From Paracamarosporium sp. OC-R06-R3 (Eukaryota; Ascomycota; Dothideomycetes; Pleosporales; Didymosphaeriaceae), in assembly GCA_019828545.1 (NCBI GenBank), contig JACVRA010000259.1, forward strand, positions 97,914-161,913: a stretch of DNA of 64,000 nt. Direction: 5' to 3'. Shown here in pieces: positions 34,601 to 46,721 of the stretch. The notes beneath the pieces were generated by a model. The model searched no databases. It was not told the origin of the DNA and was given only the letters and a program-made list of their open reading frames with translations. Positions within the stretch are counted from its first letter, which is position 1. The number at the start of each line of letters is the position of its first letter. A program made the position numbers and the translations under genes.

Positions 34601-35325
34601 TTTTAGTGGTGTGTGGTGAGCAGGTGAAGTGGTGTTGTCGGTGGTCGGAGGTTGGGATCCAGTGTCGATGGTGGTATCTTGTCGAGTGCGGTAGAAGGGG
34701 GAGTAGGATCGAGGGTTGAGCCGGAAGTTTTATATTAGGACGGTTGGACTCGGTCTCGGTTTACGACGGTGAGGGTACGCTGCGTTTGTTGTGGTCAGGT
34801 GCCCGGAGCTACACGAGCGATTGCCTTGTTTGAGTGATATTCTAGGGCTGCGGGTACGTAAAGGTTGGATATACTCCGGTTTACAGGTTGAAAAGTCGAG
34901 TAAAGGATCGAGGGGCTGAGTTGATGAAGGAGGGAACGAGTTCAATGGAAGAGCGGACAGGCTGACGGCTAGGGAAACAGATAGTAGTAAAGTAGGTAGT
35001 AGGGGAACACTAGTCTATTGTCATGACGGAGGAAATGACGTGGCTTATGGAGAGAAGGAGTGAGACGTGAGGTTGCTCGATGGGGAAGGCTTCTGTCGTC
35101 AGACAGTGGCCGACAGTCTACATATACTGCACCGTCAGTGTGGATGCTATTCTTAATGTGATACGAGGTCATGTTATACACCCGTCAAACAGAACGTCTC
35201 TGGAAGCAGATATCGTCAAACATTGGTGTTGGCCTCACTGCAGAACCACGAACCCAGTAACGTCTGGTCAACAAACGACTGTAACGAGCACGCCACTTGA
35301 TTACTAGCGTTGATTTTGCACACAC
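34601..35325. other. Intergenic, no gene seen
   Basis: This is the promoter of the small secreted gene and the 3' flank of the Sec39 gene. Only short unsupported frames occur. Confidence 0.4.
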
Positions 35326-38169
35326 CTACTGGCGCTCGTTGACAGGCGTGGCACCAAGCACCCACCCCAGCCCACTGGCCAACCCGCCAGTAACCGCATT
35401 AGCAACCATATCCCTTCTTCTGACCCTCTCATCCCCAGTACTATGTATGCTTCCTGCATCGCTGCCTTGATCCATGGACACACGTCCTGCGTCTCCGTAA
35501 GTTTCCGCTCCCGATGCAGTGCGGTTGCTGTTTCCACTTCCACGGAGCGGGAATGCGCTCTTCGAGAAAGCAGCAGCAGCGCCCCTAGCCACATCGAAAA
35601 GGCCCATAGGCGCTTCCTCCATTGCGCCTCTTCCAACTTCTCGACGGGGCTGGATGGCGATTGCTTCGGCAAACGCACCAGGAAGACGGCGGTCCGCTGC
35701 GTCGTTGAAGCGCTCTTCGGCTTCAGTTTCTTCCGCTAAGAGGCTTGTCATTTCTGTTTCACAATCTTGCCATACGGCCAGGACCTCCTCCAAGTGTCGG
35801 GGTGGCGCGAGGAGAAGTGCTTGCGACAGGAGCTCCATACGCTGTTCTAATCTGCGCAGGTCAGGGCGTGCGGCTGTATTTGCTTGGGACCATGTTGATG
35901 ATGATGGTGAGGCACGATGACGGCCGGCTTGTAGGGCGGCGCGCCATGCTACATCCTCGCTGTCGTCCTCTCGGATATCTGATTCGTAGGACCCGAACGA
36001 AAAGCGCTGTGATGACATGGACAAGGATGGAGATGCGGCCGGAGATGGTGTTCGTGGGGTGAGTCTATTGACTACGTACGAGTAGGCAGTTTCGAAATCG
36101 TCTTCTGCAAGTGCTGCTTCGACCGTCATACCAATGACACGCCGTTCTGCTGCGGCTTTCTTTTTCTCTACGGCAACTAGGTCGATAGGCGTGCGATCGG
36201 CATCCTTATCTAGAATGGTAGATGGTCTAGCCACGACCAGGTTCTGACCGATAGAGATGAGGTCGTCTAGGTGCGTGTAACTTCGAAGATTCTGCTCGAG
36301 CAATTTCCTGATCAATGACAGCGGGTCGGAGCTCACCCTGATATTAACGGGTTGAAACGGGACGCCATGCTGTAGGATTAGCGAGTAGAAGGACATGGCA
36401 TGTGTTGCGGCCAGCAGAGCCTGTGCACGTTGGAAGCGATTTGAGGATGGAAACTGGGATTTGAAGGCTGCGACGATATCAGCAGCGCGCTTCATGCCTC
36501 CTCTTGTTCTATTGCCATTGCTCGCGTTGTCGTAATGGTGCAATGCAGCTGTCAGGATGACCTGCTCAACGTCGGCAAGAGGCAAAGGGTGTCGATCTAA
36601 TGCTGGCCGAACATAAAGTTCTGTGACAAGAGAATATCGACTGCCTTCCAGAAGGCCCTTCAATATCTCCGTCTCGATCGTCTTATTATCGATGCGGCCA
36701 AATACACCTTGGACATATCGATCGGTGCCTGCTTGAGTGCATCCCCAGTTCCAGAGCCAGAGAATTCTGGATCGGTTCGCCCGCCATTGTTCATCGTCAA
36801 GCTTGGCACTCGTGCTGAGAGAATGGACAATCTTTTGGAGAAGGGAGAGCTGCTCTGAAGCATCATTGCGGATGAACATGCGTGCGACCTCCCTTGTTGA
36901 CAAAGGTTGCTGCAAGCTAGATAAAACACAGGCGGAGAAAATGAAAAGCTCAAGAAGGTGGACGGCATCCTGATTTGGGTGGGTAAGGGAATTGTCTGGT
37001 TTTGCAATGTTTTCTTCCAGAAGGGCAGACGCTTTTAAATCTTGAAGTATAGGCATCGCCGCATCGCAGGACGGTAATGATTCCACGGTCACGCTCAGTT
37101 CTGGGGGAGGCTCTAAGCTTAGAAGATCAGATATCCGTGAGAGCAGGCCATGGGCTATCCGCAATATGTCGGTATTGCTACTATCCACGAGGTATAAACA
37201 TGCCAAAGCTGTCTGAGCATACCGAAGCTCCAGTCTGCGTTGGGTCTCATCATCGACGTAGTCGCGTCCTTCTTCGAAGCCGCCAAGGTCCAGATCCTCA
37301 GGGCCATCCCACTCAGTGATAGCAGATGATACCAGTGGAAAGTCCGCTTTAGAGGTATTCACAAGCCATTCGAAAAGACATTCCCAGTCGTCAGGCTCTT
37401 GAGTCGGTACCTCGGTTATGGATGCTCTTCGATCGTCTGGTGATAGTTTCCGCCTCTTTCGCTCGCTCGCCCCGCACGTCCATGGACCGACTACGCCTCG
37501 TATGTCTCGCGCCGCTTTTCCTTCCTCTTGTGCATTTGTGTATGTCTGCCGGAGATTTGCCAGCTGTGTATCAATGGCTCGCCTGCCTTTCAACCGCGCA
37601 AACTCATCGAGCGATGGTGCGGGGCTCTCTGGGTAGTATTCGTACTTGACGCGCAGAAGCGGCAGTGCTGTAGATATGAACCAGGTTCGAAGGTATTCGG
37701 AGTGGCCAATGAAAGGCACAATCAGCTCGGGTATGGTATCGAGAAGACCCGTTTCAGCATCTATCCGGTGTGCGCGATGAATGAGGAAGTGCGTAAGAGG
37801 GTCTAGCTCCGTCTCGACCTTGTATAGAGAATGCGCTATAGGCAGCAGTTCAAGAGCCCTTCGCTTTCTTTTCGCTTGTGACTTGGTCAATTCCTCTACT
37901 GGAGCAACTTCAAGCGCAGCGGCGGGGTCGTCGCCCGGTGTGCGGGTTTCGCTTGCGAGCTCGGCGAGGTATTCAACGTATTCGGAGGGCTCGGCGTTCT
38001 CGGGCAGATATGTCAACAGTATTCGCAGTATGAGCTCGGCATCCAAGTCGGTGTCACGCAGGGCTGTCAATGCGCGCAGGGCAGTGATGTTCGATTCGTT
38101 GGCATAGTGCACGGCGAGGAGGATGCAGTGTGGCGCAGATAACTTCTCGAGCTTCTGAAGCTCCGCCAT
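35326..38169 (-). CDS. SEC39: Sec39-domain protein (Dsl1/NRZ tethering complex)
   Basis: This is a single exon of 947 residues. It starts MAELQKLEKLSAPHCILLAVHYANESN and is made of alpha-helical repeats through most of its length, as in Sec39/NBAS. Recognisable stretches include EYLRTWFISTALPLLRVKYEYYPE, DDWECLFEWLVNTSKADFPL and ILWLWNWGCTQAGTDRYVQGVFGRID. The family acts on the ER face, tethering COPI vesicles returning from the Golgi and binding ER SNAREs. The C-terminal 200 residues are less conserved in appearance and end in a Gly/Ser-rich tail. The length is usual for filamentous fungi. No other start fits better. Confidence 0.88.
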   Translation of the reverse strand: MAELQKLEKLSAPHCILLAVHYANESNITALRALTALRDTDLDAELILRILLTYLPENAEPSEYVEYLAELASETRTPGDDPAAALEVAPVEELTKSQAKRKRRALELLPIAHSLYKVETELDPLTHFLIHRAHRIDAETGLLDTIPELIVPFIGHSEYLRTWFISTALPLLRVKYEYYPESPAPSLDEFARLKGRRAIDTQLANLRQTYTNAQEEGKAARDIRGVVGPWTCGASERKRRKLSPDDRRASITEVPTQEPDDWECLFEWLVNTSKADFPLVSSAITEWDGPEDLDLGGFEEGRDYVDDETQRRLELRYAQTALACLYLVDSSNTDILRIAHGLLSRISDLLSLEPPPELSVTVESLPSCDAAMPILQDLKASALLEENIAKPDNSLTHPNQDAVHLLELFIFSACVLSSLQQPLSTREVARMFIRNDASEQLSLLQKIVHSLSTSAKLDDEQWRANRSRILWLWNWGCTQAGTDRYVQGVFGRIDNKTIETEILKGLLEGSRYSLVTELYVRPALDRHPLPLADVEQVILTAALHHYDNASNGNRTRGGMKRAADIVAAFKSQFPSSNRFQRAQALLAATHAMSFYSLILQHGVPFQPVNIRVSSDPLSLIRKLLEQNLRSYTHLDDLISIGQNLVVARPSTILDKDADRTPIDLVAVEKKKAAAERRVIGMTVEAALAEDDFETAYSYVVNRLTPRTPSPAASPSLSMSSQRFSFGSYESDIREDDSEDVAWRAALQAGRHRASPSSSTWSQANTAARPDLRRLEQRMELLSQALLLAPPRHLEEVLAVWQDCETEMTSLLAEETEAEERFNDAADRRLPGAFAEAIAIQPRREVGRGAMEEAPMGLFDVARGAAAAFSKSAFPLRGSGNSNRTASGAETYGDAGRVSMDQGSDAGSIHSTGDERVRRRDMVANAVTGGLASGLGWVLGATPVNERQ

Positions 38170-40552
38170 GGTATAGAGAGAGATTGTGAGCGGCTATCGA
38201 AGTGCGGTGGAGCGAATATTCATTATTGTTGTAGCTTGCACACCCATCCTGACTACGCAACCGGACACCACGTCGCGACTTCCATGTCCCGCATTACGTA
38301 ACCCGCGCACAGGCCACTCTTCGGGAGTCCGCAGCTTCATCTCCAGTCCTCGACAACCGAACCCTCACCTCGAGTCTACTGTGCAAGCATCACATTATCA
38401 CCATAAAGAGAATGTCATGTACGCCAATCGAGCATCATTCTACCGAGGCAAATCGAGGCACTAATCATATGTCGTTGGTCATCAATGTGGACCGGTGAAG
38501 CGTAGTTGCCATGCTTCCTGACGCCAGCATCGCCCCAGGCCGTTCGTCATTTGGGCTGAGCTCTATTCTTCGTCCTCGACGAGAAAAGCGGATATGGCGA
38601 GGGTTGGTGAGTGGGATTATCATTTCAGAGAGGAGGAGGAGACGGGGAAGGAGTCGCATGTACTGCCTTGATAGAGGACTGGATAGAAGGGCAAGGTCTA
38701 AGTATGGAATATGAGCAGAGTCAAAGACGCAAACCATGGGGTAAGCAGTCATGCGAAGAGGCGAGAGATACTCGGTCTGATTGATGCTCGTGGTCCTTAG
38801 TGGCTCGGCTCTCTGGCATACATGTAAAGCATTATATAGATCAGAAACAGGCTTTTGAGCTTGATGTGCTGCGTACTTGTTAGTACATGGAGACATTGGG
38901 CAAAGATTGTCAGACATGTATTCTAGGTAGCTGTAATGTGGAGATGACAACTGTGAATTGATATGCGCCCAATGTATGCATGCAAAACGTAAATTAGATT
39001 TAGCTTAATAGTGTCTTGAGAGAAGCCAGATGTATATGTGCTTGAATGGAGGACGCGATTTGACAAGCTACCAAGGTGCACGTGCCTCTCATCAGCGTTC
39101 AGAACTGTAAATCAAGGGACTATCTATCTCTGATGCATAAACGTCCGACTAGTGGGCAGACATTCCTCATAGGAAATCGCTGGATACGTCGGAGTGTAAT
39201 GATGTCGTTGAAGAGTACGAATACACGAAACCGTGTATGCCCAAGCCTCGCCACGCCCGAGCGCATAGGAGCTAGAAGATACCGTGCAGGAGAACAATAT
39301 AAAGAATTCAAAATCTCCTGTTATAATTGGATGACTCACTATATCGCACATTCGGATGCCTCAAGCGATGAACAGGTCTCGCAGTCTTGACGCGGTGGAG
39401 TTATATAAATAGATCCGATTAGAACATACTAGTCCGTACTAACCGAGCTCGTTTTTAGAGGTTTCTATCGCAGATAAGGGCCATACACGTCACGTACGTT
39501 TGAGAATTGTGAGATCAGTAGAGATTCGAGCGATAACTGAGAGTGTCATCGTTTGATAAGTACTTTCCGCAATTCTTATCACGAGGCTTTCGTGAAGACA
39601 ATTAGCGAGGAACGAATTGGCATCCCTCATTTCAATACAGATTGCGATAGACAATCATGGGAACGTATGCATGTTCATGAGTGCGTTGTTGCAGCTCGGC
39701 CTAGCTGAATGATGGCCAAAAACCCGCAGCGAAGGATTCGTGTGCAACAGTCTACATTGTGACTTCGGTAGCTGCTAAATACACTGTACAGAACCGGTCC
39801 CTTTGTACCTTTTACGATAGTCATTCTCCATTTAGACCCTGCGTTTTGTTCTTTGCAGTGTTTGACAAGTCAATTAGAAATTATGTTTCACTACATTCGC
39901 AGCATTGGTGCAGTCTCTGTAGAGATGATCATAAATCGCCACTGTGTCAGTATTCAGGCTGTTCATACGGACCTTCCCGTCCATGACTGCTTTCATTTGA
40001 GCCTTCGAAGCCTTGGCGCAAAGGAGCCGGATAGATACTTCGCACTCCGCCGGGCCGTCGAAGCATTTACACGGCTGGGCGGGAGTCGTTGAAATGTAGG
40101 CTTTGCTGACATATTTCCTAGATACGATTGATGTTTTGCAGCTTTGGGACAGAGCCGCTGTTAGCTGCGTCTACTAATGATTGGAGCTAGTCTGAATCCT
40201 CCACATTTTTCAGCTGAGCTAGTACCTCGTTGCCCTTGTCTTACTGTACTGGGGATGGCGCATGTGGGGTAGCGTAGGATCTGTTTGTAGAGTGTATAGG
40301 ATCCGCCTTCCTGCGCCAGCCTCCTGACTTTACGTACGTACATGGTGTAGGATTCCACCCTCAAAGCAACACGCAGCTAATCAGGTTACTTGTTAGCCGA
40401 CGGCCAGAGCAGCTGACCTTATGAAGGGTTGTGTACTCGAGTTCGGTTCTCGAGCCGTTATCCCGTGACAGGTAGGTTCTTGCCAAGTAGAAGGAGTGAA
40501 TCTACCCAAAGACGAGTGCACTAGGCTTTGAGCCAAACATGAATTGAATGTC
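38170..40552. other. 2.4-kb gene-poor stretch before the small peptide gene
   Basis: I find no supported gene on either strand. A short perfect inverted repeat lies at 40436-40454. The frames have no domains or signal peptides. Confidence 0.4.
40436..40454. repeat. CTCGAG inverted repeat with a 7-base loop
   Basis: CTCGAG at 40436-40441 and 40449-40454 flank TTCGGTT. It resembles a T-arm but lacks the invariant loop A, and no matching tRNA body surrounds it. Confidence 0.5.
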
Positions 40553-40560
40553 TATATAAA
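40553..40560 (+). promoter_or_regulatory. TATA box of the small cysteine-rich peptide gene
   Basis: TATATAAA lies 86-93 bases before the ATG at 40646, followed by a leader ending CATTCAAT. Confidence 0.55.
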
Positions 40561-40645
40561 GACCTCTAGGTACATCACATCATAATCCACATCAATCACC
40601 TCATCCCAATTCCATAAATCCAAACTTTGCTCTTCTACATTCAAT

Positions 40646-40902
40646 ATGAAGGTTACCGCTTTCATCTTCTCCGCCGTCGCGATGCTTGCTGCAACTGTTG
40701 CTGCAAACCCTGCCCCCGAGGCCGAGGCTGCCGCCGCCAATTCTCTGGGAGCCACCTACAGCGAGCTCCACAAGAGATACTGCTGCAAGCCCAGCAGCTG
40801 CAGTCCTGGCTCTCTCTGCGATGTAAGTACACACTACGACACTTGATAAGCATCTAGAACTTGATTCTAAACATCAATCAGGAAGCCGGTTACTGCTGCT
40901 AA
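40646..40902 (+). CDS. Prepropeptide with dibasic site and CC-C-C-CC core
   Basis: Two exons (40646-40822, 40882-40902) give 65 residues. MKVTAFIFSAVAMLAATVAA is a signal peptide. A short Ala/Glu/Pro-rich propeptide of about 25 residues follows, ending in LHKR, a Kex2-type dibasic site. The remaining 21 residues contain six cysteines in a CC-x4-C-x5-C-x5-CC arrangement, enough for three disulfides. The last two cysteines come from the tiny second exon, whose GTAAGT donor and CAG acceptor are clear. If the intron is kept, the chain loses two cysteines and ends after a short run. A processed, disulfide-rich extracellular peptide is the likely product. Its activity (effector, antimicrobial or signalling) is not known. 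The cysteine pattern also occurs in unrelated animal peptides, which does not show kinship. Confidence 0.75.
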
Positions 40903-42108
40903 TGGCCACCGTCCAATACTGGCCAACTAGCTTGATGGAGACTCTACATGATGCACATGACTTTACAGAGGCAACCTCCCGTTTTGGTCTTGCGATGTTC
41001 GCAACTTGGATGCAGAACTTACCCCGGATATCGATCTTACGTAGGATGATCCAGTAGCCAATATACAATATTCGTATGCCAGTGTGGTCCACTTCTACCT
41101 CTACAATAAAGCTCAATTCAAGTCATTGTCCTTGAAGCATGCCGGATCAGTGACAGTATTCTGCAGGGTGAGTTTGTGTGGATCAAGGAATCCCTGTTGA
41201 GCAGAACATCATTTTGGGTCCCAGATCAACTATGTTACTGTTGCCCATGCTCGTCGAGCTCATGTTTGCACTGGAGGCTACTGGATGTGAAAGTAAACAA
41301 TGCGCATCATATTAGACACAATATCATGAGAAAGCCAGTCAGTCTACCTCATACTAAGGAATTTGAAAAAATGCTTTTTTTTATAGAATAATATGTCGCG
41401 TCTTGCACAAAGTCCTTCTAAACTCTTGACTTGTATGTCTCGACGTAATTGTATCTCACAAACGCTCGTTCGAGAAGCGTCTTCAAATTCATTTGACTGG
41501 CTTGTTGCATCAAAAAATCCGTTAGCCTTTAATAATAGCTCATGGTTTAGTTACCACGAGCCACCAGTTTCGTTCTTGCGTTTATTAATTCAAGATGCCT
41601 TACCCGAAGAACGGAGTGATAGGATGATCGTATCCCATACATAGATGTTCTCCATAGCTCGAGATTAAATGGTACCTCTTGTACGTTGATCTATCACGTA
41701 CACCGCTAACGGAGAATTCAACGTGATCGAATGATTTCCAGCGCGATGCATGATGATGAGCTAGTTAATTACAGAGCGCCCGAGACAGCTACAACGCAGA
41801 GAGAAAGATGCTCTTGTACTCGTTTTGATTGGCAGCGTTGGAGATAAAACACCAACGTGACAAACTATGCCGATAATAGTATAGGATGTATTGCAGCCAC
41901 TGAGCCGCTTCCTTCAAACAGCACGTTACTATTCAATTCGAGATTACTCCTCAGTGAATTTGCCACACGGTTGAACGTGGCACTTTGTGAATTCACATTG
42001 ACATGGAAACTCACCAGAATATAAGTCTCAAACAACATATCTCATCACCAACAAGCACCTCTAAACTTACACTCCACTTTCGAATCCAGCATCCCATCTA
42101 CAGTAACA
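40903..42108. other. Intergenic, no gene seen
   Basis: Short frames only. There is no domain, splice structure or repeat that I can support. Confidence 0.4.
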
Positions 42109-42354
42109 ATGCCCCAAGTCTTTCCCGGAACCGTCCCCGCAAATGGCCGAGCAGAATACCCAGCCCGACACGTCACATGCCGCCGGTGCTATCCGCCCAA
42201 AGTCGGGACCACAGTTCCGTTGACTAACGACGCAAGGTGCCTGGTTTGCGGGCACAACTTTGCTGGATGCGACCTCTGCGTTAGCTTCTGTGCGTATAAG
42301 CGGGCTGATGGATCGATCAAGAGCGTGGAGCTCCTGCGGATGGAAGGGATGTGA
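42109..42354 (+). CDS. Small cysteine-rich, zinc-ribbon-like protein
   Basis: A single exon of 81 residues. It has two CxxC pairs 18 residues apart (VTCRRCYPP and ARCLVCGHN) followed by GCDLC and SFC. The CxxCGHxxxxCxxC pattern resembles small zinc-binding proteins common in Pleosporales, often of the kind CxCGHxxCxxC. There is no signal peptide, so it is probably intracellular. The function is unknown. The short length makes the call tentative, but the cysteine layout and ATG context are gene-like. Confidence 0.45.
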   Translation: MPQVFPGTVPANGRAEYPARHVTCRRCYPPKVGTTVPLTNDARCLVCGHNFAGCDLCVSFCAYKRADGSIKSVELLRMEGM

Positions 42355-43042
42355 TAGTCGAAGGGAGTTGGATCGGGACTCAGACTCAGACTCATGATTT
42401 AAGATGTCGGTGACGACAGCAACTGTCTCGCCTCTTTGTAGCAAGGAGTAGCGAGAATAAGATTGTATAGCATCAAATTAGCGTTCTTAACACCATGTAT
42501 ATCGTAGCTTGTCATGGAATCTTGTGAAATACTTAGCATGTAAACACTGAGTAGGTATGGAAGTACGTACTTCAAGCTCCTGCATCAGTACCCGATCTAA
42601 ACGAAGTACTTACAAATTCACTTATCACGGTATTCAAATATTTCTTAACACATATTGCATTATCTACCCTATGATTTTGGCGACATACCCGAAAACAGAT
42701 CGCCCCATTCCGGTTGCTAATTCTCTCGGAAACCACATCGACTCAAGATATGCTTCGCAAGAACGATCGAACGAGAACCCGATCTTCCATATTATAACTG
42801 TTTTTGGTACTCCATCTGATCTTAGTCCCAATTAAGAGAAGTGGTACTTTGAGCATGCAGGGACAATAGCATGGTCGCTGTATACAATAGAAACCCATAG
42901 GCCCAAATTCTGGGCATATTTTTCGTGGATACTAAGAGTATCCGCAAGAAACTTTGTGTTATAGGCAAAGGAGAGGTAAGCCCAGAGATGCGAGAACCAT
43001 GTACGTTCCACACCCATGGAGACTTCGATAACCAAGAATCAA
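42355..43042. other. Intergenic
   Basis: No gene is seen between the small zinc-ribbon-like frame and the 3' end of the coiled-coil gene. Confidence 0.4.
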
Positions 43043-44946
43043 TCAGACATATGCAGTGCCATTAATGCGCCATGCAGCATCCGGATCAGCATCAGCCGTC
43101 ACAGTAGTCGACGCAATCGCCTCGGCCGCCTTCGTCGTCGGTAGCCCTTGCTACATTGTGTTAGCGCGACTCAACCGTGATAACGCTGCTGTTTGGTCTT
43201 TTGTACCTTGCCTTGGCTCAAGGGCTTGCCCAAGGCAAAGTCTTTACGAGCTTGAATCTCCTGTATCTTGGCAGCCAGTTTCGGGAGACGTGAAAAACGC
43301 TCGTTCCAACTATCGCGGTCCTGCTGCTTGGCTTTCGAGTAGTGAAGTGATATATTGTTTGCCAGACAGTCAAGGATAGGGTCGTTATCGCTGTACCCCA
43401 ATTCTTCGACTAGACTAATAAGGTCATAGGAAGGGCCGTCACGGATCATCTGGCAGTAGTAACGTGTAAAGTGACCTATATACATGCTGTGTAGACCCAG
43501 CACGCGAGCGCAACGAACAAGTTCCAGGTTGTAGCGATCGTTATTCTCATGCCTCAGGGTGACGCTAAACACTCGACTGCAATGAGTGTGCATGGTAATC
43601 CACTCTAGTTGGATGTTGAGCGCTTGTTTCGTCATGGAGCCTGCTTCAAACTTAATTGCCTGCGCAGTTGGGTTGTCGGTCCAGTGCTTGAAGGCCTTCA
43701 AGGAGACCTGCATGAAGACATATTTAGGAAGAGTAGCCACAGTCTCATTTCCAACAATAATTTGAACAACCGGACCATGACCAAAAGGCTCGCGTTCTTC
43801 CTTAGACATACGCCGGATGTCCTTGGCGGGGTCAATCTTCGGAGGCCCTTCGCTACCTCGGCGAGACCTATATGTTAACTTCCCTCCAGAGCCTGCCGCC
43901 TGTTGCTTCTGGAATTTGGACAGATCAACACCAAGTTTGAGTATGCGAGCTGGGGGTGGTGGTGGCACCTTCTTAATGTTGTCCGCCGTTACGAAGGGTG
44001 AGCGTACTAGGTCGCGCACAGGTTTAGGTGAACCCAATGCTGGAAAGTCGACGGACGATAGCGGCGAGTGATGGTTCTCGGAAGAAGTAGAAGCCTGGGG
44101 CGGACCTGTACCCTTGGATATAGCCTTGATGGCGCCTATGCCCGTGTCATCCAACGAATCAAGCGCATCGAGGGTTGCTGGCTGAGCTACTGCTGCTTCT
44201 TGGAGATTTGATTGCGCGAGTGATTCTTCATCCATCGGCTCGCCAACTTGGGTGGCAGAATCTGAGTCGGGCATGCTAAGGTTCTCTGCGATTTGTAGCT
44301 CAAGATTTTGGATGATTGAAACCTTCTTTTGAAGCTCTTCATCTAATTTCTTCGCATGGCGTGCTTCTTCGTCTACCTGGATGGTAAGTGCCTCCATTCG
44401 CGCACCTTGATGGCGCACATCACTTTCAAGCTGAGCCACACGCTCCTTCTTCTCCTTTACTACGTCTTCCAAAACCTTTATGCGACCAAGCATGTCTTGG
44501 ACATCATTCTCAAGTTCGGCAATGCGCTTTTCCTGCTCTGTGACCGTGGCCTCCACGTCTTTGATATGCTTTGCCTGCTGAGCCACAGTGTCGGCTATGA
44601 AATTTTGGTTCTGAGTTTCATGGCCAGCACCATAGCCAGCACCCATGGTTTGTTCTTCATCTTCCTCGACAGAATCCGCCCATGATGTTACCGTGCTAGG
44701 TGTGACAAGAGAGTGGGTTGATATGGAGTCCACCGTAGTCGAAGTGTATGCGGAGCTCTTCGCACTGGATTCTTTCTGCGCCTTGAAAACGATGGTACCG
44801 ACTTTCTTCTTCGCGCTCGCTTCAGCTGGTGTTGGCTCGCTCGGCTTCTCCTCTTGTTCGGGTGAGGCAGGGTTGACATCGCGTTGCCGGCCTATCTCGC
44901 GAGCGCGCGCAGCCCAGAAATTGGCGGGGCTCGACATGCTGGACAA
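43043..44946 (-). CDS. Coiled-coil protein, fungal conserved, function unknown
   Basis: Two exons (44946-43207, 43150-43043) with a 56-base intron give 615 residues. Splicing replaces an abrupt end (QQRYHG) with a tail ending AAWRINGTAYV, a more natural C-terminus. The N-terminus is SSPANFWAARAREIG. A long coiled coil runs through about residues 115-225 (KDVEATVTEQEKRIAELEN and onward). A low-complexity part with SSVDFPALGSP follows. The C-terminal region of about 230 residues starts VVQIIVGNETVATLPKYVFMQ and reads like a BTB-type fold (FKHWTDN, then LVRCARVLGLHSMYIG), but the match is weak. No enzyme motif is visible. A scaffold role is a guess. Confidence 0.78.
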
Positions 44947-46721
44947 AAATCAGATGGCGGTTGGAAATTTGCGTAAAGAATGTGGCGGGACAAGTGCACA
45001 GGAATGTACAATGTTTTGAGCGCGCAGAGCGAGGTTCAGTTTGGCGCACGCGAAGAGGATAGCGGGGTTGAAGCTTTGTATGTCGATAAATTGAAGCTCT
45101 GAAGTGGATTGGATGGAAAGAGCAGTGCAGGGTATGGTGGGGTGGCTTATGACATGTAGCGGTTCATGGTGAGAAGGGAGAGGAAAGAGGCCTGTTAAGT
45201 GAAAGGCAAACGGCACTGGCTCGGTTGCTTGGCGGCTGTGCGAGCGTGAGGCGGAAATTCTTGACCCAATAATGAAGTAAAGTAAAAAACGATTAACGCG
45301 AACCAATCAGGTGCATCTTTGGTGTACGAAGGGAGGGAAAGCGCGACAAGGCGATCGCGAAAGCACGTGGAGATGGGGAACGAGGGTGGCGCAGAACTCT
45401 GGTTGGATGTGCAAGTATCGCAGACGCTATCATTTCAAACTCACTAGATACGTCCTCAAGAACGTTGGTCATAATCTGACGGAGAATATAGATTTCCCAT
45501 CAATACGGGAGTATGCCGTGATTGGATGGTCAATGATGAAACCGAGCAATGGTCTCTGCCATTTCTGCGGCTGATTTGCACACAAATCGCTGAACTCAAT
45601 GTTTCGTATGCTCTACTTCCTCGACACAGGTGTGGCATACCGACACTGAGACAAAGGCACCTAAAGTAGGCGCATGAAAATTCTATTGTATCGTAAAAAC
45701 AAGGCTTTGTCACTGAACGATATACTTTCGAAATTTTGACACAGAGGACAAGAACGAAATTCGAGTTGCATTGGCATGATGGACGTCGTTGGGGAAGCCG
45801 TTTATCAGCCTGATCCGTGGATGCGCCTTCCTCTTCGCATATAATCCGCTTCCTTGAATGTTTAGTGACTATGTAAAATAGCCATCACATCGCATTGTCG
45901 CATTGCATCTCTTCTGGTCGAAAAAGTCAATACTGCGTCGAATTCATCGTGCACGCAATCAATCCACAGAGGCCATTGACTACTGTATTCTAGTCGATCC
46001 CCTCAGAAGCTTTACAACTTGTTATGGAATTGTCGATGCTATGATTCAAATATCTGCATACCCTGTATACCAAGCTGTACCGAGACTCGAGTTTTTCTGT
46101 AGCAGTTTGCTGTGCTCCTTCTCTCACTATGGCAGCTACGTCTGGCCTTGTACCGTACCATATATGCAGCATCGTTCCCACCAAGTGAAATGCGAACAGC
46201 CTAAACATGGCGCGGGTTGTTGTTCATAACCCAACTAAGAAACATGAACGAGTGGCAAGGTATTCCAGAAGACTCCACGAGTGGTGTATATTGAGAGCAG
46301 CCATGTAAAGTTTTTGTGTGCTCTCAATAAGGCCGACGCCGTGAATTTTTCTTCAACGTCGCAACACATTGTTAGTCCTCCTTGCAGACGGTGACAGGAA
46401 CGACTTGAATAGCACTCGGCAGCTGCCGCAGAGGCTGCACAACAATGAGTTCTTGACCTTACCTTTCATCCTACTACACAACCGCCAGCTCTCGACGCAG
46501 CATACTCCGCATAAGGTAAGAAATGCCGCATTCATCGTGTTTCATGTGCTGATATTATATTGTGCACGCCGATCGGCCTGAGCGACCACCTCTCCTGCTG
46601 CCCCACGCCTGCTTTAATCGTATACCTGTCGCTCTAGGGCATCTCGAGAGAAGTGCAAAAGCTATCTTTCCATTGAGCTATGCAGATACCGAGCGCCGAT
46701 GTCGTAGGGTTTCCCCCCGCC
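44947..46721. other. 1.8-kb intergenic region, divergent promoters
   Basis: It lies between the coiled-coil gene (-) and the modular cysteine-rich gene (+). No credible coding frame is found. Confidence 0.4.

Noticed and set aside
40399..40460. Possible tRNA around the CTCGAG hairpin
   Set aside because: The T-loop lacks the invariant A, the stretch is about ten bases too short and no anticodon arm can be drawn.
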